From contig CM076141.1 of NCBI GenBank assembly GCA_038025085.1, forward strand, positions 13,084,001 through 13,148,000: DNA of 64,000 nt, given 5' to 3'. Within the stretch, counting starts at the first letter, position 1; every line of letters starts with the position of its first letter. Origin of the DNA: Tetragonia tetragonoides (lineage: Eukaryota; Streptophyta; Magnoliopsida; Caryophyllales; Aizoaceae). A model generated the notes under the pieces. The model was not told the origin of the DNA. It was given only the letters and a program-made list of their open reading frames with translations, and did not search any database. Of this stretch, positions 34,224 through 47,400 are shown piece by piece. The translations under genes were made by a program, and so were the position numbers.

Positions 34224-37200
34224 TCATCGACCTTGAACGGATCTAAAACTATCGTTTACCCGGGGTGTTGTTGGAGCTGTAGTGCCAGAGTTGTAATTCC
34301 GACTGCAATCGCTCATAGTGGTGGTCTCACCGGCCTGCCATCTCTGCAGGGCTTGAGGAAGACTCATATTGACGTCGATCCCAATACCATCATCATCACC
34401 ATCAGTCTCTGTAGGCCTCCACTGCTCCACTAGAGGCGACAAGATGTTGACAGCGTGGCTCATGTCAGGGCGCTGCTGCGGCTCTCTCACTGTACAGTGT
34501 CCTGACAACTCTGCCACCTTGCAAATGCTGTTGAAGATATCTTCATCATCGGATTCTAACTGTGGATCTAGTGCCTTTCTTAGGCTGTCCTGGGAGATAA
34601 GCACCCTTCGGAACCAGGTGACCAGTTGCGCTTGGTCGTCAGGTAGGCTTTCATCCAATGCTTTTCTTGCTGTAATCAGCTCCATTAGTACCACCCCAAA
34701 TGCAAAAACATCCACCTTTGTGGTTACTCGTCCCGTGGCTGCCAGTAAAATTAGAATAACTTAGCATACTTTCTAGTTGAAAAAACTGGAAAGAAATTTC
34801 CAAATTAAACTCTATCTGGTGTGATAGGCAACAAAACAGGGAAAAGAATGTAACAAGAGCAAATTGATTGTATTAGTTCCTTGAAAATTTAAAGAATAAA
34901 GTAGAAAAAAGTACCAGCATACTCTGGTGCAAGGTAGCCGAAGGTTCCTGCTAACCGAGTTTCAACAGAGTATTTTCCTTTATCAGGTGCATTTTTCACC
35001 AGTCCAAAATCCGAAACCTTGGCTCTCATTTCCTCCCCAAGCAGTATATTTGACGGCTTCAAATCCCTATGGATGAAGCTCTGTTGAGCTAAGCTATGAA
35101 GGTACTCAACACCTCTAGCCACATCCAATGCAATCACAATTCGTTGCTTCCAAGTTAGAGGAGAAACCCCCATCTCCTCGTAGTCGAACAAATGTTGTCC
35201 CAACGTCCCTTGTGGCATGTACTCATATACAACAATCCTCTCGCTCCCATTTACACAGTAACCCAAAAGCGCCACCAAATGTCTATGTCTCACCTTAGAG
35301 AGAACCGCAATTTCTGCCTCAAACTCACCCATTCCCTTCGTGCCTTGCAAATTGCTCTCCATTCTCTTCACTGCAATTGGGGTTCCATCATTGAGTATCC
35401 CCTTATAAACTACCCCAAACCCTCCTTTTCCTAAAACGTTCTTTTTGCTGAAATTGTTGGTCACCTCGCGAAGAACCTCTATCGCGATAACATTCCCGTG
35501 ATCATAGAAAGTATGCACATTGTTAATCATAGTACTCTTTTCAGTAGGGCTTCCACCTGGACACTCGATTGGGCTCATCCTTAAACCTTCAACCTTACCC
35601 TTCCCTTTCTTATTACTCTTTACAGGACCATATTTCTTGGCCCTCCTCTTCATAACATACTTATATACAGATATTCCCATCACTATTAATAGAAGTATGA
35701 CGCCAATGATAATGAAGACTACCTCATACGAAGAAGGACGATGTGAGCTCGAACTTGCACTTTTATCACCCGACAACTTGGGTCCTAAAGGGGAGTTGTT
35801 CGCCCCCCCGGGGGGCGATCTTATAGAACTAGAAGTATCAACATTCGTCCCTATAAATGAGTTACCAGCTGTATTCACAATAACATTGCTAGCAAATTTA
35901 GGTACCTTTCCTGTCAAATTGTTGTTAGAGACATCCAATTTTTGCAGCATATGAAGTGTGGTTAACGCTAGGGGAATTGTCCCTACGAGATCGTTATCAC
36001 TCAAGATGATGGAGGTGAGAGAAGTGAGATTAGCAAAGGAAGGAGAAATAATGCCTATCCAATTCTGCTTAGCAAAGTTGATGACAGTGACCTTGCCACT
36101 CGAATCACAAGTCACATGAGCCCAATTCTTACAAGCATCATTTCCTTTCCATGATTGAGCCAATTCCTTAGGGTACCCAAACGCCCCAGCTATGTCGAGT
36201 AAAGCCGTAACCTGTGGATCGCACGGGCTTGGTGTCGGGTTACAAAAGCTATCAGTATTCCCAAGGGTAACTTGAACACCCTTTTTAAAAGACGGTACAG
36301 GACCTTGAAGCATATTGTTTTGAAGAGATATGTTGATCAACTTAGGGAGTTCTACTAATGTGTAAGGGACAACACCAGTCAAGTGGTTGTCCCTAAGCTG
36401 GAGATCGAACAATGACAAGCAGTTTGTGAGATCAGGGATCGGCCCCACGAAGGCGTTACCATGAACCCATGCTTGTGATAAGCTAGTCATCTTACCAAGC
36501 ACATCTAAGGTACCAGACAACCCTTGTTGTTGATTATTAATCCAAAGGTTTTGTATAGATGAGCCAGCAAATGAAGCTGGTAAGGGTCCTGTTAGACCAT
36601 TATATGACAAACGTAAATCCTTGAGGCTTGGTAGAGAGTCAAAGATATCAGGGATGGACCCGTTTAGACTAGTGTTCGCGGCGTGGAACTGTTGGAGGGA
36701 GGAGGAGTCAGAGATAGAGTCGGGGAGAGACCACGCGGGGAGGGGGTTGTCGTCGAGGCTGAAGGATTGAAGGGAGGTGAGGCCGATGAGGAAGGAAGAA
36801 GGAAGGCGAGTGAAGGCGTTCGAGTCGAGGAAAACCTCTTGGAGGGTTGTCATTTTAGCGAAGGCGGGTACGGTACCGGAGAGGTGGTTGTTTTGGAGAG
36901 AGAGAGATTGGAGGGAAGGAAGGTCAGTAAGTTCAATTGGGAGGGTGCCGGAGAGAGATTTGGAGGAGAGACTAATGGAGGTTACGTGACCAGGGGAGTC
37001 GCAAGTAATACCTTGCCATTTGCATGGGTTAGGGTCAGACCAGTTAGGAGGAGGTTGATTGAAGGAGCCACGTAGCTTGTACATGATGGTGGAATCTTTA
37101 GAGGATGCTAGTGTTGTTGCAGAGGTGGTGGTGGAGAGGAGAGAGAATTGAAGTAGGAGAATAAGGGTGATCATCATGGTGTTGGTGGTTGTTGGTGGTT

Positions 37201-37225
37201 GTGGGTCTTCCTGATCATCTTCCAT
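34224..37225 (-). CDS. TMK4: TMK-type LRR receptor kinase (TMK4/BARK1-like)
   Basis: Two exons: 37225-34915 and 34738-34224, GT-AG, 941 aa. The intron lies in the kinase activation-segment region (APEYA|ATGRVTTK). The signal peptide follows a charged start and may begin at an internal Met (MMITLILLLQFSLL, about 17-30). Two LRR blocks (about 80-310 and 380-445) are separated by a Cys-containing insert (WKGNDACKNW), the TMK ectodomain layout. Membrane segment about 502-523. Kinase about 592-865 with GKGGFGVVYKG, Lys620, HRD at 719-721 and DFG at 739-741, so it should be active. TMKs act at the plasma membrane in auxin signalling. TMK4 (BARK1) also partners BAK1. Motifs such as NLWINNQ and GIDVNMSLPQALQRWQ favour TMK4 over TMK1. 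Confidence 0.93.
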
Positions 37226-37336
37226 GGCCCTCTCTCAGAGAGAGAGAGGGGGAGAGAGAGGAGAGAGAGAGAGGAGAGAGAGAGAAAGTGGAGGGAGGAA
37301 GAGGGGGGAGAGAGAGAGAGAGAGGAGAGAGAAAGA
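37226..37336. repeat. GA-rich leader of TMK gene
   Basis: About 110 bases of interrupted GAGA repeats directly upstream of the start codon (CT-rich on the sense strand), probably 5' UTR or core promoter. Such tracts are targets of plant GAGA-binding BPC proteins, so a regulatory role is possible. Confidence 0.7.
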
Positions 37337-38703
37337 AGGGGAAATTGTGAATAGAGCTTAATTTGAGGGGGAAGAATGACAAATTTGGATTAAGAAGAGG
37401 AAATTAGGATTAAAAAGGGGAAATTAGAAAAATGTTTTATTGACTTTGTGGGTGGTCAACAAGAAATTATCTGTTAAATTAAAAAGGAAAGATCAGTTTG
37501 GAATTTACAATTTACATTTCTCAACTCTAAGCCATACATCGGCGATAACTATTGCATGTTTTTTTATTATAGGAATTATTGCATGTTTTGACTCAATCCA
37601 TATGATCCAAAATTTTAGGAGTTGTTTTTACCAAATTTGTGAAGTGATATGATATGGAAATATGTGTATCATATGTAGATATATTTTCTTTATAGGAGGC
37701 AAATTTATTAATATATTACCTATAGGCTATATGTAATATATATGATTGAATATTTTGTACAAGTAACGAATGTTGTTGAATCGAAGAAAATAATTTCAAT
37801 TACATATTTGTGTCGAATATTCGAAATATTCAAGTTGTTGCAATTTTTACATCCAAGTCAACTCCGTTTATTTTGTCGTGAGTGATTTTTCAAAGCAATA
37901 CATAGGCTCTGTTTGATTCACCTTAATTTTACTTAAATTTAGTTCAGTTCAGTTCATGCGTAACTTTAGCACTCATATAACTTTTTATTCTGAAATAATT
38001 TCATGATGATAATCATGTCATCGAAAAAATCTCAAAGCATACTTTCAAATGAATCCAACATTGACTATGTTTGGACAAATTTTAAATGGTTAACGGTTAA
38101 GTTTAAAAAATCAATTCAATTCAGTTCAAATCAAGTTCAGATCAGTTTTATCCAGGTGAATCAAAGGGAGCCATAGTTTTGTACTGTCGATTAGGGAGAG
38201 TATTTTGTATGGATACAAACACGAGATATAGAAACACTTAAATTGGTCATTAGCTCTTTTGAGATCATATAATATAAGTAAAATACAAAATGAGTGCCTT
38301 TTCAACACATTAACGAAAATGGACATTTGACCATTATGAGAATGTTGGTGCATTAAAATTCTTTTCATATTAAAATTATTTCCAAAAACATCGGTAACCT
38401 GTTTCACATCATATAAAACACAACCGCACCAAAAAAAAATAATTCAAAACACGACAGTGTTTATCATTAAAAATACCAACCTTGTAATAATTTCTTTTCT
38501 TTTTTGTGTGATAAGCATAAATTAGTTTTTTTATTTTTATTTCTATAGTAATTAGTTCATGTTACAAATGGATCATCCACCTACCCATGCCATATGGGCT
38601 TGGGTAACAACACAATACGAGCCTAACGCCACTCTAAGCCCAACCAAACGCAACCCAGCCCGTAAATTGACCGATTCAAACAAATCTCCACGAAACAAAA
38701 GCA

Positions 38704-38707
<4 letters not shown>
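37337..38707. other. Intergenic region between divergent TMK and FKBP15 genes
   Basis: AT-rich, with no ORF of note. It must contain both promoters. Confidence 0.4.

Positions 38708-38744
<37 letters not shown>
38708..38744. repeat. (GA)18 microsatellite
   Basis: An uninterrupted GA run about 55 bases upstream of the FKBP15 start codon, in its likely 5' UTR. Confidence 0.9.
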
Positions 38745-38748
<4 letters not shown>

Positions 38749-38798
38749 AACAGAGGAGCGTAATTTGGAAAGAGACAGAAATTGGATACGAATTTACG

Positions 38799-40247
38799 AT
38801 GATGAAAGCGATTCCCATATTGCTACTTCTCGTGTTAGTCGCATTAGGTATCTCTTTGTTATTTCTTTCAATATTCTTTGTTGTTTCATTTCTTTGATTT
38901 GTAAAATCCATGGATCTGTTCAGTGTTCACTTATAACAGAAACCCCATTAATAATTTTGTTTTTGTGCCACTGCTGTAAATGTGATTATATAGTTTCTGC
39001 GAAGAAATCAAGCGATGTCAAAGAATTACAGATCGGTGTCAAGGTATAATGTTTTCTTCTTCTTTTTTTTATGTTAATTTTATGCCCGGATTTTATTAGT
39101 TAGATTTCAGTTTAGCATATAATATATAGTTTATAATTGATCTGTTGCTTAAATTATTAGACTGGTTAGTTAGTTGAAATATTACGTTGATGGGCAAGTT
39201 TTGTGATTTTTGTAATGAAATGTGGCTGATTATCTTAAATGGTGCAAATTATTTGATGAATATTTTGGAAGAATCTGATAGACCTTGTTTGAAATAATAT
39301 TAATCCCATCGTCTAATGCTATTGAGTTATGCCTTATTGAATTTTTCAGCTTTAAAGTAGCTATGTAGCTTGATAAGCTGCACTCAATGCATGTTTATAA
39401 CAAGTGGTTTTCAAATGGTGTTTCATGTTTCATATTTTTGGATATTCCATTTTAGGATTTGTACATATGTGTTTCTTTGGCGTAAACTTGTAATTTTGTT
39501 GATGTTTTATTCATATTTCAATCATACATGTAAATGGGACGAGAAACCTTCCCGTCGTCCATATATTCACTTGTGCAAGCAATGAATGAATTTCTTTATG
39601 ATAGAAGCTCACTCTCTTCTTTTTGGATGTCACAGTATAGGCCAGCATCTTGTGAGATCAAAGCTCATAAAGGTGACAAAGTCAAGGTTCACTATCGGGT
39701 GAGTGGCTACAGTTTCCTACCTGTATACAGTATATATCATCTGTAAACTTTTGATTAATTATTGACGATTTTTCCCATGAGCGGTAGAATAAAATGAGGC
39801 AACTTTCGGCAACTCTGAGAGCCAAGATAAGCTATAAGGGGGGGGGGGGTAGGAAATGATGATGATCTACGCTCTCTCTTCGGAGCTTAGAACTACACTA
39901 GCATGTATGAATTTAGAGTGTCGGTTATGTGCTTGGCTACCTTCTACCTTCATATCATATCCCTACGGTTGTGCTCTTTTCTCTAGACTTGCAAGTTGCA
40001 ACACTGGCGTGCTAATATCTATCCTAGTAATCCCTTGCCGATATGTGCTCTACATAGCCATTGAACAATTATGCCCCTTCCTGGCTCCTCTTCCCGGGCA
40101 TATATAGTTGCTAACTTGCTACTGACTTAATTATGTTTGATCCTTCTGATTGCTTTTTTGATTTTCCATATCTTATTTATTTTCACTACAAGTTCAAAAA
40201 GTTTAAGCTTATAACACCCACTTCAACCTGCCCCACACCCCCCCCCC

Positions 40248-40283
<36 letters not shown>

Positions 40284-42494
40284 AACAAGAAAAGCTTGAA
40301 AGGAAAAACCCTTACATGTTGATGCTTACTTGTTACCTCATCCTGCAGGGACAACTCACAGATGGGACTGTTTTTGATTCCAGTTATGATAGGGGTGACC
40401 CCATCGATTTTGAGCTTGGTGCTGGCCATGTGATTAAAGGTGCCAAAGAAATTTGATTTTTTATGTATTGTCTATGTTAGCTTGCACGGTTCTTTTATAA
40501 GTGTTTCTACGGTTCTTTTATAAATGTTTCTAGGACATATCATATTATAACTCCAGTGACTCTCTTCAGTCTCCCAATTAACCAGGATAAGAGATCCAAA
40601 CGTATGCAGTTTACTCCTGTAATACAGAGATTAGAGAGGCTGATTGCGTCAAACCCTTGATTTAATGCAAATCAATGATTTACAGCTTCATAAGATAATA
40701 AGTGCATGACATTTTGATGGGCCATTTTCATTTTTTCCATAATAATTTACACATAGAAATTGCCGATAATTGACTCTTGTAGCTTCACTAGAACTAGACT
40801 CATACATTGTAGACTTGTAGTGCCCCCCCCCCCTCCCCTTTTTTCTTTGCCTTTTTCTTGGGGGTGGGGGTGTGTTAGTTAGTGTTACAACATACAGGCT
40901 AGATTTTGCTACTTCATTTTATAACAGATTTATTCCTTAGTTAACCAGCTGAGAGCAAGAAAAATGAATCCTGATAAGTTTTGATGTTGACTCCATTATG
41001 ACTCTGCTACGTAGCTAGAGGTTGGACTCAGCCAATTTAGGCCACTTACATGTCATGAACCACTTTGATGTATAATTGTATAGACTCTTGATAATACCGA
41101 TACAGTAATAAAAGTTAAGAAATAGAAACTCTCATCTAAAAAACAGAAGTCAATATTGCATCAACTCATCTTAGTTTCTTTGTTATTTGTACACGATGAT
41201 AAATATTACTACACTGCCACTTCTTTTGTCATTGCTATCATTTTGTCCCAATTAAGAAAGGAATTTTAGAGGATGGATTACTGTTATATCATAAATTATC
41301 TGGTTTCTAGGGAATTTCTGTGTGGATATATTGAATACCAATATTTAAGTTATGCTTTTATGAGTATCACTAAAGTAAGTTATGCTTTCCTTGAATGATT
41401 TGTTGAGAGTTTTAATTATTGTTATTAATATGGTCAGGACATGTAAAAGTAAGCTAAGGTGCCGAAAAGTACTGGGTTCTAACATTATTGTAATTGCAGG
41501 GTGGGATCAAGGACTGCTGGGTATGTGTGTAGGTGAAAAGAGAAAATTGAAAATACCAGCAAAACTTGGATATGGAGACCAGGGATCACCCCCAACAATT
41601 CCAGGTAATTGTTGTTTTGCCTCTAACAATCAGGTCTTACTTTTTTCCTTTCGGTTTTCCTTTTGGTAATTACTAGATGCGGTTTTAGGACCTCCATCTT
41701 GCATTATTATATGATCCGATCAAGTAGTAAGCCCAAGCCTGGGTTTCAAGTTTCCCTCTTTCATATGTGTAAGTGATGAAAGTCGTTATAAATTCATTCG
41801 CTCCAGATGGGATCGTTGAATGACTGACGAGAGTCGATACATTTTTTACACTATTTAGGGGGCATTATGACCTTTTTTTTTTTTTTTAAAGATAAAGATA
41901 AGCTAAAATGAGTTTTTTGCTCTTGTTGTTAAATGGCATAAATTAAGCTTAATTTTTCATGTCAGTATATCTTAATATAGAATATTGATGGAGGAAAACT
42001 CTTTTCTTGTGATTTTGCTTCATGGAACTTACCACTTGGTCTGGTCAAGTCTTGCATTACACATTACATAATCCTTCTGGAGATGAATAAAGCTTATGTC
42101 ATGCAAGCTGAGGATATCTCATGAAAGCTTCTCTTATCATGGAGTAAAAATTGTAAACTTGCTACTTGATAAATTGGTAAACATGTTAATGGTGAAGCTG
42201 GGGCTCACTTTAGTTAGGCTTTTGTAATATGGAATAGGTTCAATTTTTAATGCATAATCCTCAAGATTTTGGAAGTTAGTTGTGCAAGAGATTCTAGAAA
42301 TTTATTCTCAGAGATTACCATTTAGACCTCTGGTGGACTTGCGAGATTAGCTACCTCATGTTGTTGATGTCTGAATGCTCGCAGGTGGAGCTACTCTAGT
42401 TTTTGACACTGAGGTTGTTTCGGTCAATGATGAACCACCATCCAGTGGAGCAGGAAACGTAGAAGACGACGACGTTGATGACAGTGAACTATAG
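38799..42494 (+). CDS. FKBP15: ER-type FKBP15 peptidyl-prolyl isomerase
   Basis: Six exons: 38799-38847, 38994-39043, 39636-39698, 40349-40439, 41500-41604 and 42385-42494, all GT-AG and in phase, 155 aa. Residues 1-19 form a signal peptide ([19 protein letters not shown]). A single FKBP domain follows ([51 protein letters not shown]), with the drug- and substrate-binding Tyr, Asp, Trp and Phe positions present. An acidic tail ends in DDSEL. Arabidopsis FKBP15 proteins end in an NDEL-type retention signal, so DSEL is probably a weak or variant ER-retention signal. Role: cis-trans prolyl isomerisation in the secretory pathway. The ROF1-like gene follows 2 kb downstream on the same strand. Confidence 0.93.
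40238..40281. repeat. C-run followed by A-run in FKBP15 intron 3
   Basis: Eleven C then more than thirty A, about 70 bases before the exon 4 acceptor. It may be a retroposed poly(A) relic or slippage; copy number in the assembly is doubtful. Confidence 0.7.
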
Positions 42495-44478
42495 AGTGGG
42501 AGAGTAGTTGCAGGTCTCATATCAATATGTGTCTGCAGACTGCAACAATGTTTTTAGATCATTGAGTTACCCAGGATAGTTTGTAGCTTTTCGTTCATAA
42601 CTCCACTTTGCATCACTTGGGCGGGTTCAACTTGTCTGACATTGACAACTGTGGGACATTAGGTGATGCAAAGGGTAGCTTGTTGCAACGAAATGAGAAA
42701 ATAATCTGCTTGATATTTTGTTTCAATTGAAGAGTTTTAAATGTTTTATATAGGCTCCGGTATTCATACATATTATCCATATGAGTTTTATCATACATGA
42801 ATATAGGGTGTGTTCCAAAGGGCTGAACTGAATTGAATAGATCGTGTAAGCTCTAAAGAGCACACTCATAGACTTTAGAGTTTTATGCAGGCTAAACGCT
42901 CCCATGGTCTGGGGTAAAAGGAGAGGTCATGATGTCAAATTGATGTCGCTCCATATCACAGAATCATTCATAATCAAAGCGAAGATGTGAGTTTGGGGAT
43001 CTTAACTTATTGTATTGCCAAACAAAAAGTTTAACAGAGTGAGTTGATCTGTGGTCATTGAGAGTCATTTCATCCAAGGAATCCCTCCTTATTGACGAGC
43101 AAAAAAAAGGAATCCCTCCTTATCATCTTGAGTGTGAGAATCGCACTTGGCTTTTGCCTAATGTGTTTACCATGGGCCATGGCCCATGGCTATAAGGCTT
43201 GAACCCCGATCGCTGGTTCATATCAATGCTCTTTCAAAAGTTCTTAGATTGATCCATACAGGTGTAGCCAAGAACCATTGTTGCACAAAGAATAGGGAAC
43301 GAACGGACAATACTTGAGCTACCCGCGAATGCAATCGTCATTATTTAGGCTTCGAATTGTTATCCCTTGACCCTTGGCTTTCATTCATGCAAGGAGGACA
43401 TATTTAATCCCCGAAATGATCATTTCATATGGTTTGCTTCAAGGGTGTTGTCAGTTCTGGGGGTTGAATTGTTTTTGAAACTCAGAAAGGAATCATCATG
43501 AATTCCTTGGGTGTTGGGATTGATTCGTACGCTCCCCCTTTACTTTGATATCATCATAATTTTTGTGCTTGGGATCTAGATATTCCTTGGAATGCTCTTT
43601 TTTAAGCCCTAACCAGATCAAACCACATTCATAAAGGAAGTATTCAAGCATCTCAATTTTTCAGAAAGGTAAGCAAGTTGGCTTTCAAGCGTCTCATTTG
43701 ATCCTATCATAAGACCTTTTATTTACTCTACCTTATATTATAAAGCTCGAAACCAACCAAACGAGAAGTCTTATAAAGCTTCAAAGATTGGAAGAAAATT
43801 ATATACGTAACAGATTTATCTATAATAATCATAGCAGGAGAGTAAAACTTGGATTTTGACAATCGTCGGTCAATGTTAAAAGTTTAAGCTAACAATTGCT
43901 TGGCACCCATGTTATCTAAAAGAAAATTTAGATGCTTAATAGTTTCAGATATGAGGTTGAGGGTTAGATTCATATCAATCTTTGCGCTTTATCAAAATTT
44001 AAAAGAGTTTGAGAATCAGAAATTAGGTAATGGTATTTTCGTGGTAAATTTTTTTTTTTTGGTGGGACTTTTTTTTTTTTTTTGGGTGGGACTTTAGTGT
44101 CACAAATTTAGATCACTCAATTCACTACAATTTCATATGAAAAGAACATATGCCCCAAAACCAAAAATAAATAAAAAAAAAACAAAAGGAAACTCTAAAA
44201 AGAGTAAAAACCCATAACCAAAAGGCAAAAACCCTTGCCAAATTCGGTTTCTGGAACCATCCTGGCCCTTCTGTTATTCCCCTCTTATTTTCTCTCTAAG
44301 CCAAATCGATTTCTCTAGAACCTAACGAGCTACCCTTCTCTCACTCCCTCTCTCTCTCTCCCCATAAAACCCTTTCTCTCTCCATTTCTCTAACCTATCT
44401 TTCACCTGCAATTTCATTCTCTCTCTAGATATTTCTTTCGACGTTCGCAACTTTCTCTCTCCTCTCTCTAAAACTCAA
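42495..44478. other. Intergenic region between FKBP15 and ROF1-like genes
   Basis: No ORF recognised. A short direct repeat, GGAATCCCTCCTTAT, occurs near 43079 and 43110. The last 150 bases are rich in CTCTCT and form the probable 5' UTR of the ROF1-like gene. Confidence 0.45.
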
Positions 44479-47400
44479 ATGGAGGATTTCGATATGCCAT
44501 CACAAGAAGAAATGATGAACATGAACGGTGCGGACGATATGGATTTCGCCGGCGACGACGAATCTCCGGCGATGAAAGTCGGTGAAGAGAAAGAGATCGG
44601 TAAACAAGGCTTGAAGAAGAAGCTTCTTAAAGATGGTGAAGGTTGGGAAAACCCTGATAATGGCGACGAAGTTGAAGGTCCCTCTCTCTCTCCCGAAATA
44701 CTCTAAAATTATTTTCAATTTCCCCTAAAATGAAATGAATTGGATTTTGACTTGATTTGATTGTGTGATTATTTCAGTGCATTACACTGGGACGTTACTG
44801 GATGGGACTAAGTTTGACTCCAGTCGTGATAGAGGAACGCCTTTCAAGTTTACTCTTGGCCAAGGTTTTCTTTCTTATGACTTTTAATTTATTTTCTGTT
44901 AAGTTGATCTGTGTTTTAATTTGTTTGTGGAATTTGTATGTTATGTTTAGTTTCTTTGGTTAGAAATTAGAATTATGTTAGTATGTGGATAAACTATTGC
45001 AGAACTGAAAATGGAAATGTGTGTTATGATTCTTATTACAGATAGAAGTTGAAATTTAGAAGTTTATTCGATAAAAATGCTCTAATTTTGCTGAGGCTTA
45101 TGGGATAGAAGTTGATGATGATCTAGAATAGAAGTGGATTTGAAATGGAGGTGTAGGATGATTAGGTTAGTTTAAATTAAAAAAAAGGAGGGATAAGTAA
45201 TCTGGTTAATTTGCATTTGTTATTTTGTGTTTGAGCTTTTGTTGAGTACTGTTTTGGAGGGGTCTGAGATCATTGCTTGTCTATGTATTGTCTTTGTCTG
45301 TTGCTTTGATATTTGATTAATAGTCACATATCACTTTCGTGCCTATGGGGGTGCTTTTGCAGTTTGGTTTCTTATGTTTCTTATATGCTTATCTTTCGTC
45401 TAAATAGCTGGTATTTCCTTTTATTGTTTTATTGGTTGAATTAATAGTGATTAGATGGAAACGTGCGTGCTACCAGCATATAGCCTATGTTGATATAGTA
45501 AAGGGGTGATCTTTGAAACATATGCTTGCTTCCATTATGTTTTGTGCAAGGCTGCTCATGCTGTAGCTAGTAATATGCCATAGCTGTGTGATGTTGCTGA
45601 ACCTCTACTTGGCTTGATTGCAAGTGGGCTATGACAGCATGTACCATTTGTGCAATGTAGTTCACGTAACCCTGAAAGCAAGAGGGATGAAGATCAGGGG
45701 AATATATATTGGAGTCACAAGGCATTTCATTGTTTTGGTTGGTTGCTTGGGGTTAATTTAGTATGATGGTTTGACTGGTTTTGCTACCTGTGTGTGGCAA
45801 TTCCTTAGTGTGAACTGTGAAATATCTTATTTTTTGGAACTACATACTCTGTGTGGGCTTGAGTTACTTACCACATATCATTAGCGCAATGTAGGAAGTT
45901 TCTCTAAATGGAGGTAGCTGAATTCTTTCTTTGTGTTGATCATGGCAGGACAAGTCATCAAGGGGTGGGACATAGGTATCAAGACCATGAAGAAGGGTGA
46001 AAATGCTGTTTTTACTATTCCTGCGGAGCTGGCTTATGGTGAAAGTGGTTCACCTCCTACTATCCCACCCAATGCCACTTTGCAATTTGATGTTGAGCTG
46101 CTATCTTGGGTTAGCGTTAAAGATATTTGCAAGGATGGTGGAATCTTTAAGAAGATCCTCACTGAAGGAGAGAAGTGGGAAACTCCAAAGGACCCCGATG
46201 AAGTGTTTGGTATGCTACTCATTTTAATTGATATATTGAATTAGTTAAAGCCATGTTATGTGGTACTGATTCAGTTATCTGTTGATGGATGCAGTAAAGT
46301 ATGAAGCTCACCTCGAAGATGGTACATTGGTCGCAAAATCTGATGGGGTGGAGTTCGCAGTGGCTGCTGGTATGTCTATTTATGAACTTATATTAGGCCC
46401 TAAACTTAAAACAGCCAAAGTCCTGTCATTAACATATTAAATGGATACTAATTGAGATTATCCTTTGCCAGGTCACTTCTGCCCTGCACTATCAAAGGCT
46501 GTGAAGACTATGAAGGAGGGAGAGAAAGTGCTCCTAACTGTGAAGCCCCAATGTAAGCTACTTTTGAATATTAAGCTGTTTTCTTTCTTTTTTTAAAACA
46601 GTGATAAATACATGGTATTTAATGTATATCTTTTGCAGATGGGTTTGGGGAGCAGGGCAAGGCAGCCTCTGGTGATGTAGGTGCTGTCCCTCCAAATGCA
46701 ACACTTCAAATTACTCTCGAGCTGGTCTCCTGGAAGACTGTGACAAATGTAACTGACGACAAGAAGGTTGTTAAGAAAATTCTGAAGGAAGGAGAAGGAT
46801 ATGACCGCCCTAACGAGGGTGCTGTTGTAAAATGTGAGTTGTGACATCTTTATTTACTGCTACACATTTTGGTAGTTGCTGGATGTACATTGTTTTACAC
46901 TGAGAATTTCTGCTGGCAGTGAAATTGACTGGGAAGCTTGAAGATGGCACTGTGTTTTTGAAGAAGGGTCATGAAGATGAAAACGTGCTTTTGGAATTCA
47001 AAACAGATGAAGGTAGTACGCTCACCATACATGGATATATCTTCTTTCATATATAGATGGGCCAATTTACCATATTGGTCCTTTTAATGACCCCCCATGG
47101 ACGTATTGTTTTTTTTTTTTTTTTGCGCCGGCAACATTATGGTTTATTTTTTCAACTCCGGTACCATTTAAGTCTATTTATTCTCTACACCGGCCAATAA
47201 CGTCTTAAAATCCATCCCGAAAGCAGTTTTTCTCATTATATTAATTACTAATTATTGGCTTCTTCTTTTTTGGCATTTTTTTTCCTAATTTCTAAAATGA
47301 ACAAATTCAATCCCATTCTCTAGTTGAGGAGCGAGAAACCAAAAAAACATAAATCAGTGGTGATTATAAGACTAAAGCTAGGCTCCATTTCCCGTCTCTC

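Noticed and set aside
36683..37075. Plus-strand ORF over TMK exon 1
   Set aside because: Shadow of the LRR coding sequence on the other strand.
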